This document shows, piece by piece, positions 1-6,514 of a stretch of 12,818 nucleotides of DNA. Each line of letters starts with the position of its first letter. Position 1 is the first letter of the stretch. The notes beneath the pieces were generated by a model, which worked only from the letters and a program-made list of their open reading frames with translations, was not told the origin of the DNA and did no database searches. The stretch comes from CAZZIZ01 sp964654535 (GTDB lineage Bacteria > Bacteroidota > Bacteroidia > Chitinophagales > UBA2359). A program made the position numbers and the translations under genes. The stretch is from NCBI GenBank assembly GCA_964654535.1, contig CAZZIZ010000098.1:1-12818 (forward strand), read 5' to 3'.

Positions 1-170
1 TTGGGCGTGCCCCCTCGTCTCTTCCAGCAAAGCTGGAAAACTCGGGGTCGGGCTGTCGGCAGTCGCTATGTTCTATTTTGTACGCGCAAAACGCTTCTAG
101 CTCTAGGGAGCTAAGCGTTATGGCTACAAAACAACATGAGCTTCAACAATGCCTCTATCCCTCACGCGAG
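1..170. repeat. Probable dispersed Bacteroidota repeat element, cut by left edge
   Basis: This stretch has no credible ORF and differs in texture from the AT-rich spacers elsewhere in the window. It opens with GGGCGTGCCCC, continues with GGGTCGGGCTGTC near 45-57, and ends with TATCCCTCACGCG near 156-168. From memory, this GGGCGTG...GTCGGGCT...ATCCCTCACGC order is typical of a short repeat scattered between genes in many Flavobacteriia and Cytophagia genomes; its function is not known to me. Two hairpins are visible. One at 22-38 has a perfect 7-bp stem and an AAA loop. The other at 91-118 has a 6-bp plus 5-bp stem with a 2-nt bulge and a 4-nt loop. The element sits just after the stop codon of the minus-strand epimerase gene. 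The left boundary is unseen and the orientation is unknown. The identification rests on recall, not on a search. Confidence 0.5.
91..118 (-). terminator. Imperfect hairpin, possible weak terminator
   Basis: ACGCTT at 91-96 pairs with AAGCGT at 113-118. After a 2-nt bulge, AGCTC at 99-103 pairs with GAGCT at 108-112 around a 4-nt loop. Read on the minus strand, the stem ends in a run of only four T (87-91 on the plus strand). That makes it at best a weak intrinsic terminator about 60 nt past the stop of the epimerase gene. It may simply be an internal stem of the repeat element. Confidence 0.25.
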
Positions 171-176
171 ACTTTT

Positions 177-593
177 TTAACTCTCACATTTATTCTGCGA
201 TTGGCAGAGCTCTATCAAAACACCGTTGGTGTCTTTAGGATGAATAAAGCAGATTAGTTTATTATCGGCGCCGAGTTTGGGCTCCTTATTCAACAGTAGA
301 AAGCCCTCTTTTTCAAACTCTTTCATTCTTTGATGTATGTCCGCCACTTCAAAAGCAATATGGTGAACGCCCTCTCCTCTCTTTTCTATGAACTTAGAGA
401 TAGCGTTGTTCTCGCTCATAGATTCCAACAACTCGACCTTTAAATCATCTATCTGGTAGAAGATCGTACGTACGCCTTCGCTTTCTACGGCTTCGGTTTT
501 AAATGCCTTTTTCCCAAAAAGCAAATCGAAGAGCACTTGGCTCTTTGTTGCATCGCTCACTGCGAGGCCGATATGGTCTATCTTTGACAACAT
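177..593 (-). CDS. mce: Methylmalonyl-CoA epimerase
   Basis: The 138-residue protein is a single vicinal-oxygen-chelate (glyoxalase-fold) domain of the usual length for methylmalonyl-CoA epimerase. This cytosolic enzyme interconverts (R)- and (S)-methylmalonyl-CoA, linking propionyl-CoA metabolism to succinyl-CoA. Candidate metal ligands are visible: H7 in the N-terminal DHIGLAV, E54 in VELLES at the position that is Gln or Glu in the family, a histidine of the VHHIAFEV pair at 77-78, and E128 in VLIELCQ. The stretch HPKDTNGVLIEL before the last ligand is characteristic of this enzyme rather than of a generic glyoxalase. The ATG at 591-593 places the DHIGLAV strand at the expected N-terminal distance. 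There is no clear Shine-Dalgarno sequence, which is normal for the phylum. The gene is divergent from the iron-sulfur gene at 677, and no mutase gene is seen next to it. Confidence 0.93.
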   Translation of the reverse strand: MLSKIDHIGLAVSDATKSQVLFDLLFGKKAFKTEAVESEGVRTIFYQIDDLKVELLESMSENNAISKFIEKRGEGVHHIAFEVADIHQRMKEFEKEGFLLLNKEPKLGADNKLICFIHPKDTNGVLIELCQSQNKCES

Positions 594-676
594 ATGAATA
601 AATTAAGCCTGAAATTGGTGATTTTTGAACTATAAGTTAAGCCCAATAGTTATAATTTTACCCCAGAACAAGAGCA

Positions 677-1003
677 ATGATTAATATCTCAGAAAAAGCT
701 GCCGAACGCATTCGAGAAATAAAGAAAGCGGAAAAGAAAGAAGGAGTCTTCTTTGTGCGTGTATCTGTGCAAGGTGGTGGTTGCTCTGGACTTTCCTATC
801 AACTAGATTTTGATACGGAGCCTAAACCAGAAGACCAGGTTTTCGAAGACAATGGTGAAAAGGTTGTTACTGATATCAAAAGCCTTTTGTACTTATACGG
901 AACTACCTTGGAATTTTCATCTGGCCTAAATGGTAAAGGGTTCTTTTTTGATAATCCCAATGCTACCAGAACTTGCAGCTGCGGGGAGAGTTTCGCTGTT
1001 TAG
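677..1003 (+). CDS. Iron-sulfur cluster assembly protein, IscA/SufA/HesB family
   Basis: The protein has 108 residues and is one A-type carrier domain of full family length. A-type carriers bind an Fe-S cluster or iron and pass it to apoproteins in the cytosol. The three conserved cysteines are present: C36 in GGGCSGLSY, and C100 and C102 in the C-terminal TCSCGESF. The internal GFFFDNPNA motif also fits the family. The ATG is preceded by a weak purine-rich AAGAG about 5 nt upstream. The gene stands alone rather than in a visible suf or isc operon, so whether it acts as SufA or as an ErpA-like carrier cannot be decided. Its stop lies 3 bp from the stop of the convergent DUF4294 gene. A near-consensus -7 box, TAATTTTA, lies at 653-660, 16 nt before the start. 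Confidence 0.93.
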   Translation: MINISEKAAERIREIKKAEKKEGVFFVRVSVQGGGCSGLSYQLDFDTEPKPEDQVFEDNGEKVVTDIKSLLYLYGTTLEFSSGLNGKGFFFDNPNATRTCSCGESFAV

Positions 1004-1006
1004 CGA

Positions 1007-1663
1007 TTAGCTCTTAGGCTCAAGGCTAGAGCTCGCGCTTTCCGTTTGCGCTTTATCTAATTCAGCTTTTTCCAATTCCAATATTATTCTTTCAAGCATC
1101 CACTCTTTTTCAGAGTCGTAACCTTGCTTAAGATCGTAGCCATAGCGCTTACCGATACCTTGAAATAGAATTGCCGTAACAGGGTTTTTCAGATTCTTTA
1201 AAGTTTTATAAAAACTCTTTCCGGTACCTCTTTCAATCATCTTCACCAGTATTTTCCCCTGAGTAGTGGTTAGGTTAGTCAGTTCATCTTTGAACTGAGT
1301 TTTAAGTTCCTTCTCTAATCGCTTGAGATATTTTCGTTGGTGTCTTTTCTTTTCTATTAGCTCTGTCTCCTTTTCAATCTCCTTTAAAAGCGCGACCGCG
1401 TTTTTAGCATACGGGTAAGCCTTAGTTGCGTTTCGTTTCATACGACGGTACTTACTCATATCCAAAAAGAGTCTACTGCCCGTTACAGAAATCAAAGGGA
1501 GGTCAGCGAGAAAGAGCGTATCTCCTTCATCGGTAATAATCATATCCAGTACCGTCAGGTTTTCAGGCAGTTCTGGGCCGTCATAGACAGCCGGCTCTTC
1601 TTGCCCAAAGGCAGTAAGGGGAAGAGCAAAGATCAAAAGAACTATATGTAAGTAGCGTTTCAC
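1007..1663 (-). CDS. Exported DUF4294 family protein
   Basis: The protein has 218 residues and begins with a clear Sec signal peptide: MKRYLH, then a hydrophobic stretch to about residue 19, with cleavage likely around G20/Q21. The mature part matches what I know of DUF4294, a family largely limited to Bacteroidota. It has YPYAKNAV at about 83-90, a charged helical segment at 95-125, TQGKILVKMIERGTG at 134-148, and FQGIGKRYGYDLKQGYD at about 167-183. Family function is unknown. The mature protein is probably periplasmic, rich in Lys and Glu, and mainly helical in its middle. The C-terminal 15 residues are a Ser-rich tail. It converges on the iron-sulfur gene with a 3-bp gap and is divergent from purN. 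No catalytic residues can be named. Confidence 0.88.
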   Translation of the reverse strand: MKRYLHIVLLIFALPLTAFGQEEPAVYDGPELPENLTVLDMIITDEGDTLFLADLPLISVTGSRLFLDMSKYRRMKRNATKAYPYAKNAVALLKEIEKETELIEKKRHQRKYLKRLEKELKTQFKDELTNLTTTQGKILVKMIERGTGKSFYKTLKNLKNPVTAILFQGIGKRYGYDLKQGYDSEKEWMLERIILELEKAELDKAQTESASSSLEPKS

Positions 1664-1735
1664 GATTAAATCAGTTCAAAAATTAGACCCAAACAACAAA
1701 GACCCGTTTATTCTAATGTCGGCCAAATTTAGTGA

Positions 1736-1743
1736 TATATTTG
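1736..1743 (+). promoter_or_regulatory. Candidate Bacteroidota -7 promoter box for purN
   Basis: TATATTTG is an exact match to the TAnnTTTG -7 consensus of the Bacteroidota primary sigma factor. It lies 32 nt before the purN ATG, which would give a leader of roughly 25 nt. No proper TTG -33 element is seen at the expected 19-20 nt spacing; the sequence there is TAATG. The call therefore rests on one half of a promoter. Confidence 0.4.
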
Positions 1744-1775
1744 GCACCTATAAAACGTAACAGCAGCCTCAATTA

Positions 1776-2348
1776 ATGCCTCGAATTGCCATTTTTGCCT
1801 CTGGAAACGGTACAAATGCGGAAAACATTTGTCGATACTTTGATTCCAAGGAGGACTTTAAAGTAGTGGCACTATTTTGCAACAAGAAAGGTGCAGGAGT
1901 AATAAACCGCCTGAGCGCTTTTAAAGTTCCCTCATATGTGTTTTCAAAAGCTGACTGTTATAAAAGCTTAAATCTTCTTCAGGCCGTAAATGCCGTAAAA
2001 CCTGACATCATTGTACTCGCAGGTTTTCTCTGGCTAATTCCAAAAGCGCTCATCGAGGCCTTTCCAAATAAAATCATAAATATTCATCCAGCGCTTTTAC
2101 CCAACTATGGCGGCAAGGGAATGTACGGTATGCACGTACACGAAAGTGTTAAAGCAAACAAGGATAAGGAAACGGGCATCACCATTCATTATGTAAGTAA
2201 GGAGTATGATGAAGGCGCTATTATTTTTCAAGCGAAATGCCCAGTACTTGAAAGCGACTCAGCAAAAGACATTGCATCTAAAGTACATCAATTAGAATAC
2301 GCACACTTTCCTGTAGTCATTGAGCAGGTACTCAAAAGTTTTTCCTAG
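1776..2348 (+). CDS. purN: Phosphoribosylglycinamide formyltransferase (GAR transformylase)
   Basis: The 190-residue protein has the normal length for PurN, the cytosolic enzyme that transfers a formyl group from 10-formyl-tetrahydrofolate to GAR in the third step of purine synthesis. The phosphate-binding loop FASGNGTN lies at 7-14. The catalytic motif NIHPALLPNYGGKG starts at 102 with N102 and H104, equivalent to N106 and H108 of E. coli PurN. The third catalytic residue is D145 in YDEGAI, equivalent to D144. GITIHYVSKEYDEGA is the usual family segment. The ATG is the only start that keeps the first beta strand complete. The gene is isolated from other pur genes. Its TAG stop overlaps the TAG stop of the convergent lipoprotein gene through the palindrome CTAG at 2345-2348. 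Confidence 0.95.
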   Translation: MPRIAIFASGNGTNAENICRYFDSKEDFKVVALFCNKKGAGVINRLSAFKVPSYVFSKADCYKSLNLLQAVNAVKPDIIVLAGFLWLIPKALIEAFPNKIINIHPALLPNYGGKGMYGMHVHESVKANKDKETGITIHYVSKEYDEGAIIFQAKCPVLESDSAKDIASKVHQLEYAHFPVVIEQVLKSFS

Positions 2349-4618
2349 TGCTGATGCTTGTGTTCGTGCCTTACTAAAGGCGTATGCGCAATATCGAGGG
2401 CTTCGATACTATCGCCCTCCTGTTTAACTAGGTAAAACTTATTGAATTCCGTTTCACTAAAAGTGGAGATGCTCTTTTCCCTGTCCGGCCAAAATACTTT
2501 TATGGATTTTATTTTATCAGCCTGACCCAAGCCGATGGTCTGGGTTAAACTATTAGCGCCGAAGCTTCCACCAGAACTTACGGTTTTATAAATGCTCCTT
2601 TCCCTACCCTTTTCAGAAACCACTATTTCAATTTTTGCTCCGTGGCCAGATTTGTTTGCCCTGGAGCCATTTAGTTTTAAGCTTATCCAGTTCGCAGACT
2701 CTATCGGGTTTTCGAAAAGTGCATTTTGAAAAATATCACCACTTACCGAGCCACCCATTACTGCATAGATATCTTGATCACCGTCGTTGTCAAAGTCTGC
2801 AAATGAAACGCCGTGGCCTTTCTGAATATGACCAAAGCCTCCACTAAAAGTTACATCCTCAAAGCTTTTACCAGCTTGATTCAAAAACATACGGTTGGGA
2901 ACGATGCTTCTGTAGTCCGGCGCTCCGGTGCCTAAATAGAAGTCTAAAAAACCATCGTTATTGAGGTCCCCGAAGTTACAGCCCATAGTATGGATTGGTA
3001 GCTCTAAACCAAGACGCTTACTCACGTTTTCAAAAGTATTATCGCCTTTATTTCGATATAAATGAAGCACATCCGACTTGAAAGGCTTATTCAAATAAGA
3101 CAAGGCAACTTCCCCGGCTTGATTTGAAAATGCGGTATTATCGTAAGAGGAAACGAACAAGTCGTCGAAGCCATCATTGTCATAATCAAAAAACCAACAA
3201 GGGAAACTTTCCAATGGAAACATGGCGCCGCTTGACTCGGTGATGTTGTCAAATTTTATTTCTCCGTTTTGACCAGTACTGTTGAGTAGCGTAAAGTTTA
3301 CCTGATTGATGAAAGAAATATAAAGGTCGGGGTAGCGGTCATTATTAATATCACCGACAGCAACTCCCTTGGCCACTCCGTCGAAAAGAAAACCTAGGCG
3401 TTGATAAATATTGGTGAAAGTACCGTCGCCATTATTTTCATAAAACTCTGATTTAAAAGCAGTCTTGGCCGGGTTAGACTCGTTAACAATAACCAAGTCC
3501 AAATGCCCATCCAGATTGAAGTCCGCCCACACAGCTGCTTGAGTTGGTCGGACGGTGTAAATTCCACTGGCAATGGTAACGTCTTCAAAAGTACCGTCCC
3601 CATTATTTTTCAAAAGTGAGTTAGGTTGAATGCCCCTATTTAGATCACCATTCCAAGCGCCTCTTAAAACCAGGACATCGATATGACCGTCGTTGTTGTA
3701 ATCCGCTTGAATAATATTCAGCCCACCAGTTATTCCTTTTAGGCCAGCTGCATTTGTTTTTTCTTGGAACGAGCCCTTGCCATTATTCAAAAACAATCTC
3801 AGTTGATCTTTCATTCCCCAACTCGATAAAATCAAGTCAACATAACCGTCGTTATTAAAATCCTCTGAGATACTGCCTCCTGCAAGCGACTGCACGTCGA
3901 GTAAGACTTCGCCGGCAATGTTTTTGAACGTTGGAAAGTCAGAATCTTTTTCTAAACGAATCAAATATTCGCTGGGAACTTCATTCGGGTATTTACCAAT
4001 GGTCATATAAGCAATGTTCAATAACCAGCGACTTTGATAATCATCGGGAAATGCTTTTAGAATTTTTGTGTAAGATTCTATGGCCTTCAAGGAGAAGCTC
4101 TTGTCCTTGTGAATAGCCTCTTCCGCAATTGGAATGATACAAGAGGTCGGAACGTGGTTAATAATACAATTAGCTTGCTCAGCCATTCTCAAATAAGCAA
4201 TAGCCAACAAATCATAAACTCGTTTATATTGACCTTCTACTGGAAACTTGTATTGAGCTATAACTTCTTCAAGTGTTTCGATGGTAACATCGCTATTTCC
4301 ACTTTGAAGATTAACGTAAGCAAACTGCATTAAGAGTTGGGGATTCCTATTGCCTTTCATTTGAGTCTTTATTTGCTCAATTTGTCGATCAAACTCATAC
4401 GGGTGATTACTAAAATCGCAGCGCGCATAAATGGCATCGAGGCTATCTATCATTTCTTTAGTGCCAGGCAAGCTAAGCGCTGCCGTTTTGTCTTTTGAGG
4501 CTTGTTGCCCGCTGTGAGCACTATTCGAACTGCTGGTATCCTTTTGCTCACTAGAGGCACAAGAAGCCATATATAAAATTGCTAAAAAGCAAAGTAGTAG
4601 TTGAAACTTAATTTTCAT
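2345..4618 (-). CDS. CRTAC1-like lipoprotein: TPR-like region, FG-GAP/VCBS repeats, ASPIC/UnbV domain
   Basis: The protein has 757 residues. The N-terminus is a lipoprotein signal with lipobox MASC and lipidated C20, so the mature protein is membrane-anchored and probably surface-exposed or periplasmic. Residues about 55-220 are helical and TPR-like. Seven Asp-rich calcium-binding loops of the form DxNxDGxxD follow, starting at 253, 306, 366, 423, 478, 551 and 608, with mostly 53-60 residue spacing. That is the pattern of an FG-GAP/VCBS beta-propeller. In the fourth loop, DINNDRYPD, the Gly is replaced by Arg. Residues about 643-725 form an ASPIC/UnbV domain (NWISLKLNG, SSGGSFGANS, GLGQADKIKSIKVFWPD). 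The last 13 residues include five His, ending in HEHKHQH. Homologues are known as CRTAC1-like proteins, with adhesion or glycan-binding roles suspected but unproven here. It overlaps purN by 4 bp at the stops. Confidence 0.9.
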   Translation of the reverse strand: MKIKFQLLLCFLAILYMASCASSEQKDTSSSNSAHSGQQASKDKTAALSLPGTKEMIDSLDAIYARCDFSNHPYEFDRQIEQIKTQMKGNRNPQLLMQFAYVNLQSGNSDVTIETLEEVIAQYKFPVEGQYKRVYDLLAIAYLRMAEQANCIINHVPTSCIIPIAEEAIHKDKSFSLKAIESYTKILKAFPDDYQSRWLLNIAYMTIGKYPNEVPSEYLIRLEKDSDFPTFKNIAGEVLLDVQSLAGGSISEDFNNDGYVDLILSSWGMKDQLRLFLNNGKGSFQEKTNAAGLKGITGGLNIIQADYNNDGHIDVLVLRGAWNGDLNRGIQPNSLLKNNGDGTFEDVTIASGIYTVRPTQAAVWADFNLDGHLDLVIVNESNPAKTAFKSEFYENNGDGTFTNIYQRLGFLFDGVAKGVAVGDINNDRYPDLYISFINQVNFTLLNSTGQNGEIKFDNITESSGAMFPLESFPCWFFDYDNDGFDDLFVSSYDNTAFSNQAGEVALSYLNKPFKSDVLHLYRNKGDNTFENVSKRLGLELPIHTMGCNFGDLNNDGFLDFYLGTGAPDYRSIVPNRMFLNQAGKSFEDVTFSGGFGHIQKGHGVSFADFDNDGDQDIYAVMGGSVSGDIFQNALFENPIESANWISLKLNGSRANKSGHGAKIEIVVSEKGRERSIYKTVSSGGSFGANSLTQTIGLGQADKIKSIKVFWPDREKSISTFSETEFNKFYLVKQEGDSIEALDIAHTPLVRHEHKHQH

Positions 4619-4673
4619 TCAGCGCACTTAACCCAGCTCACAAAATCAGTTCAACTGACGTAGCGGACTTGCT

Positions 4674-4681
4674 CAAAATTA
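4674..4681 (-). promoter_or_regulatory. Candidate -7 promoter box for the lipoprotein gene
   Basis: On the minus strand this reads TAATTTTG, an exact TAnnTTTG match, 55 nt before the ATG of the lipoprotein gene. A TTG lies upstream at 4697-4699, but the spacing is only 15 nt rather than about 19-20. If real, the box would let the lipoprotein gene be transcribed independently of the plug-domain gene upstream of it. Confidence 0.33.
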
Positions 4682-4736
4682 CTAAATGAAGTAGAACAAA
4701 ACGCTTACTCCGACAACCTAGTTAGTAGCTTATTTG

Positions 4737-5405
4737 CTATCTGTAAGACTTTGTGGTCAGGATTATTACGCCTCCAGTACTGTCTCCATACTTTGCAGGA
4801 ATAGCACCCGTAAGAACCGAAAGTTGGTCGACCGCACTAATGGGAACACCCCGGGTATCACTCATACGCATCCCATCCACATAATAGACTGTCGAACCCG
4901 CCCTTGCGCCTCTCACGAAAATTGGCTCACCTGCATCTGCTTGATAAACGGAAGGCGCCTGGGCTATAGCATCATCTATATTTCTGGAAGGCAATTTTTC
5001 TAGAACTTTATTATCATAGACTACTGCAGGTGGAACTCCTCCCTTGACAATTAAGGGTATTCTGTATTCTATGACATCGAGCGTAGCTATGGACTCATTG
5101 AGCAACAAAACAACATCCAGAAAAACTACCCTGTCCGCTCCTACCTGTACACTTGAAAATGACTTAGCTTTAAAGCCTACTCGCGAAAATCTGAGATCAT
5201 AAGAACCAGCACTAAGTGGTTTCAGGCTATAAAATCCTTCAGGATCACTAAATGTAGATAGTTGGAACCCTCCTCCTTCAAGGACGACAAAGGCGCCGTC
5301 TACAGCCTCACCAAACTCATCGGTTATTTTACCCGTTATTTCGCTCTGAGACTGAATTGTTAAACACAATAAGCTGAATAGAAACAATATTGAGAACTTT
5401 TTCAT
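4737..5405 (-). CDS. Periplasmic protein with CarboxypepD_reg-like and TonB plug domains, no beta-barrel
   Basis: The protein has 222 residues. It starts with a Sec signal peptide (MKKFSILFLF, cleavage near residue 20). A CarboxypepD_reg-like beta-sandwich follows at about 23-103 (ITGKITDEFGEAVDGAFV, DPEGFYSLKPLSAGSYDLRF). A TonB-dependent receptor plug domain spans about 130-218, with LPSRNIDDAIAQAPSV, IFVRGARAGSTVYYVDGMRM and AKYGDSTGGVIILTTK. This is the normal N-terminal order of SusC-type and other Bacteroidota outer-membrane receptors, but the protein stops directly after the plug and has no barrel. The 118 bp downstream contain stops in every frame before the next gene and show no barrel-like coding, so a simple frameshift is not evident. 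It could be a genuine stand-alone plug protein or the fixed remnant of a receptor. No TonB box is recognised. Confidence 0.83.
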   Translation of the reverse strand: MKKFSILFLFSLLCLTIQSQSEITGKITDEFGEAVDGAFVVLEGGGFQLSTFSDPEGFYSLKPLSAGSYDLRFSRVGFKAKSFSSVQVGADRVVFLDVVLLLNESIATLDVIEYRIPLIVKGGVPPAVVYDNKVLEKLPSRNIDDAIAQAPSVYQADAGEPIFVRGARAGSTVYYVDGMRMSDTRGVPISAVDQLSVLTGAIPAKYGDSTGGVIILTTKSYR

Positions 5406-5538
5406 AAAATCTACTTTCTGCTAAGAAAGCCATTCCCTCCTGATATTAAGTCACCGCAGTGTAGAAGGTGTGTTAGGAAATTATGACTTAGCCGAGCACG
5501 TATCGGGTTTATATTGTTCCTTTGCGCAGCAACAATTT

Positions 5539-6477
5539 ATGGCACTAGAAATACTCATGTGGTTTGGGGTTTTTGTTTTGAGCCTCTTTACTCTGCTAAA
5601 GTCAGCAGACTATTTTATTGACTACGCCGAGAGAATCGGCTTGTCTTTGGGCATTTCCCAACTTGTCATAGGCGTTACCGTAGTCGCTCTAGGAACTTCC
5701 CTCCCTGAATTGGCCTCTTCTATTGCTGCGATTTTTAAAGATACTAGCGAGATTGTTTTCAGTAATGTGATGGGCTCTAACATTACCAATGTCTTACTAG
5801 TCTTTGGGGCTATGTGCTTGTTAGGCTCAGGGAAAACCATCGAAGAACGTGTACCTATTCACAATACTATCTTCTTACTAGTGGGGACAGGTTTTTTATC
5901 CTTTGCGATTTATGATGGTAATTTTGAGCTATGGGAAGGTGTGGTCTGCGTGGTTCTATTAACGGCTTACTTAGGCATGTGCGTAAAAGCAACATTAAGA
6001 GAAAATAATGACTCGGAAAAACCCAAGTTGAAGTGGTACTATTTTCTCATCGTAGTATTAGCAGGCGCGGGTATTTATTTGTCTGCGGAATTCAACATTA
6101 AGTCAATTATTCAAATAGCCGATCTCGCCAATATTGGTGCAGATATAATTTCGGCTTCGGCGGTTGCTCTTGGCACTTCGCTACCCGAGTTAATCGTTAG
6201 CGTGAGTGCTGTAAAGAAAGGCAAGGTATCACTGGCCATAGGAAACGTTATTGGATCAAACATCTTCAACGCTCTAGGAGTTTCGGGTGTAAGCCGCTTC
6301 TTCGGCGAGTTAGAAATAACCCACATCAACCTTACCGTACTTCTGCCGCTTATGGCTTTGGCTACAATCCTATTGGTAATCTACTACAATTCAAAAAAGT
6401 TGCAGAATTGGAAGGGCTTTATACTATTAGCCCTTTACGTCGCTTTCCTTGTTCAGGTAGTAATTCACAGCCTCTAA
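5539..6477 (+). CDS. Calcium/sodium antiporter, CaCA family (YrbG-like)
   Basis: From the ATG at 5539 the protein has 312 residues, the usual length for bacterial K+-independent Na+/Ca2+ exchangers. It is an inner-membrane protein with about ten hydrophobic segments in two halves. Each half carries the family's alpha repeat. The first is VVALGTSLPELASSI at about 48-62 followed by SNVMGSNITNVL at 75-86. The second is AVALGTSLPELIVSV at 208-222 followed by GNVIGSNIFNALG at 235-247. The acidic residues E57 and E217 in GTSLPE are expected cation ligands. In repeat one the usual GN of GNxxGSN is SN. An in-frame GTG at 5470 would add 23 residues of ordinary hydrophilic sequence before the first membrane helix. 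I prefer the ATG because it places the first helix at the N-terminus, as in the family. The gene is divergent from the plug-domain gene. Confidence 0.92.
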   Translation: MALEILMWFGVFVLSLFTLLKSADYFIDYAERIGLSLGISQLVIGVTVVALGTSLPELASSIAAIFKDTSEIVFSNVMGSNITNVLLVFGAMCLLGSGKTIEERVPIHNTIFLLVGTGFLSFAIYDGNFELWEGVVCVVLLTAYLGMCVKATLRENNDSEKPKLKWYYFLIVVLAGAGIYLSAEFNIKSIIQIADLANIGADIISASAVALGTSLPELIVSVSAVKKGKVSLAIGNVIGSNIFNALGVSGVSRFFGELEITHINLTVLLPLMALATILLVIYYNSKKLQNWKGFILLALYVAFLVQVVIHSL

Positions 6478-6514
6478 TTAGGAAATCGAAATTTAGAATG
6501 GATTATGGGAGGAC

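Noticed and set aside
4619..4736. Frameshifted remainder of a TonB receptor barrel downstream of the plug domain
   Set aside because: The spacer is short, contains stops, and shows no barrel-like strand pattern. The next gene is an unrelated lipoprotein with its own signal peptide.
4734..5003. Plus-strand open frame opposite the plug-domain gene
   Set aside because: It is antisense to a gene with recognisable plug motifs, and its own product has no recognisable domain.
5470..5538. In-frame GTG extension of the Na+/Ca2+ antiporter by 23 residues
   Set aside because: The added residues are hydrophilic and precede the first membrane helix, unlike family members. The ATG at 5539 gives the normal length of 312.
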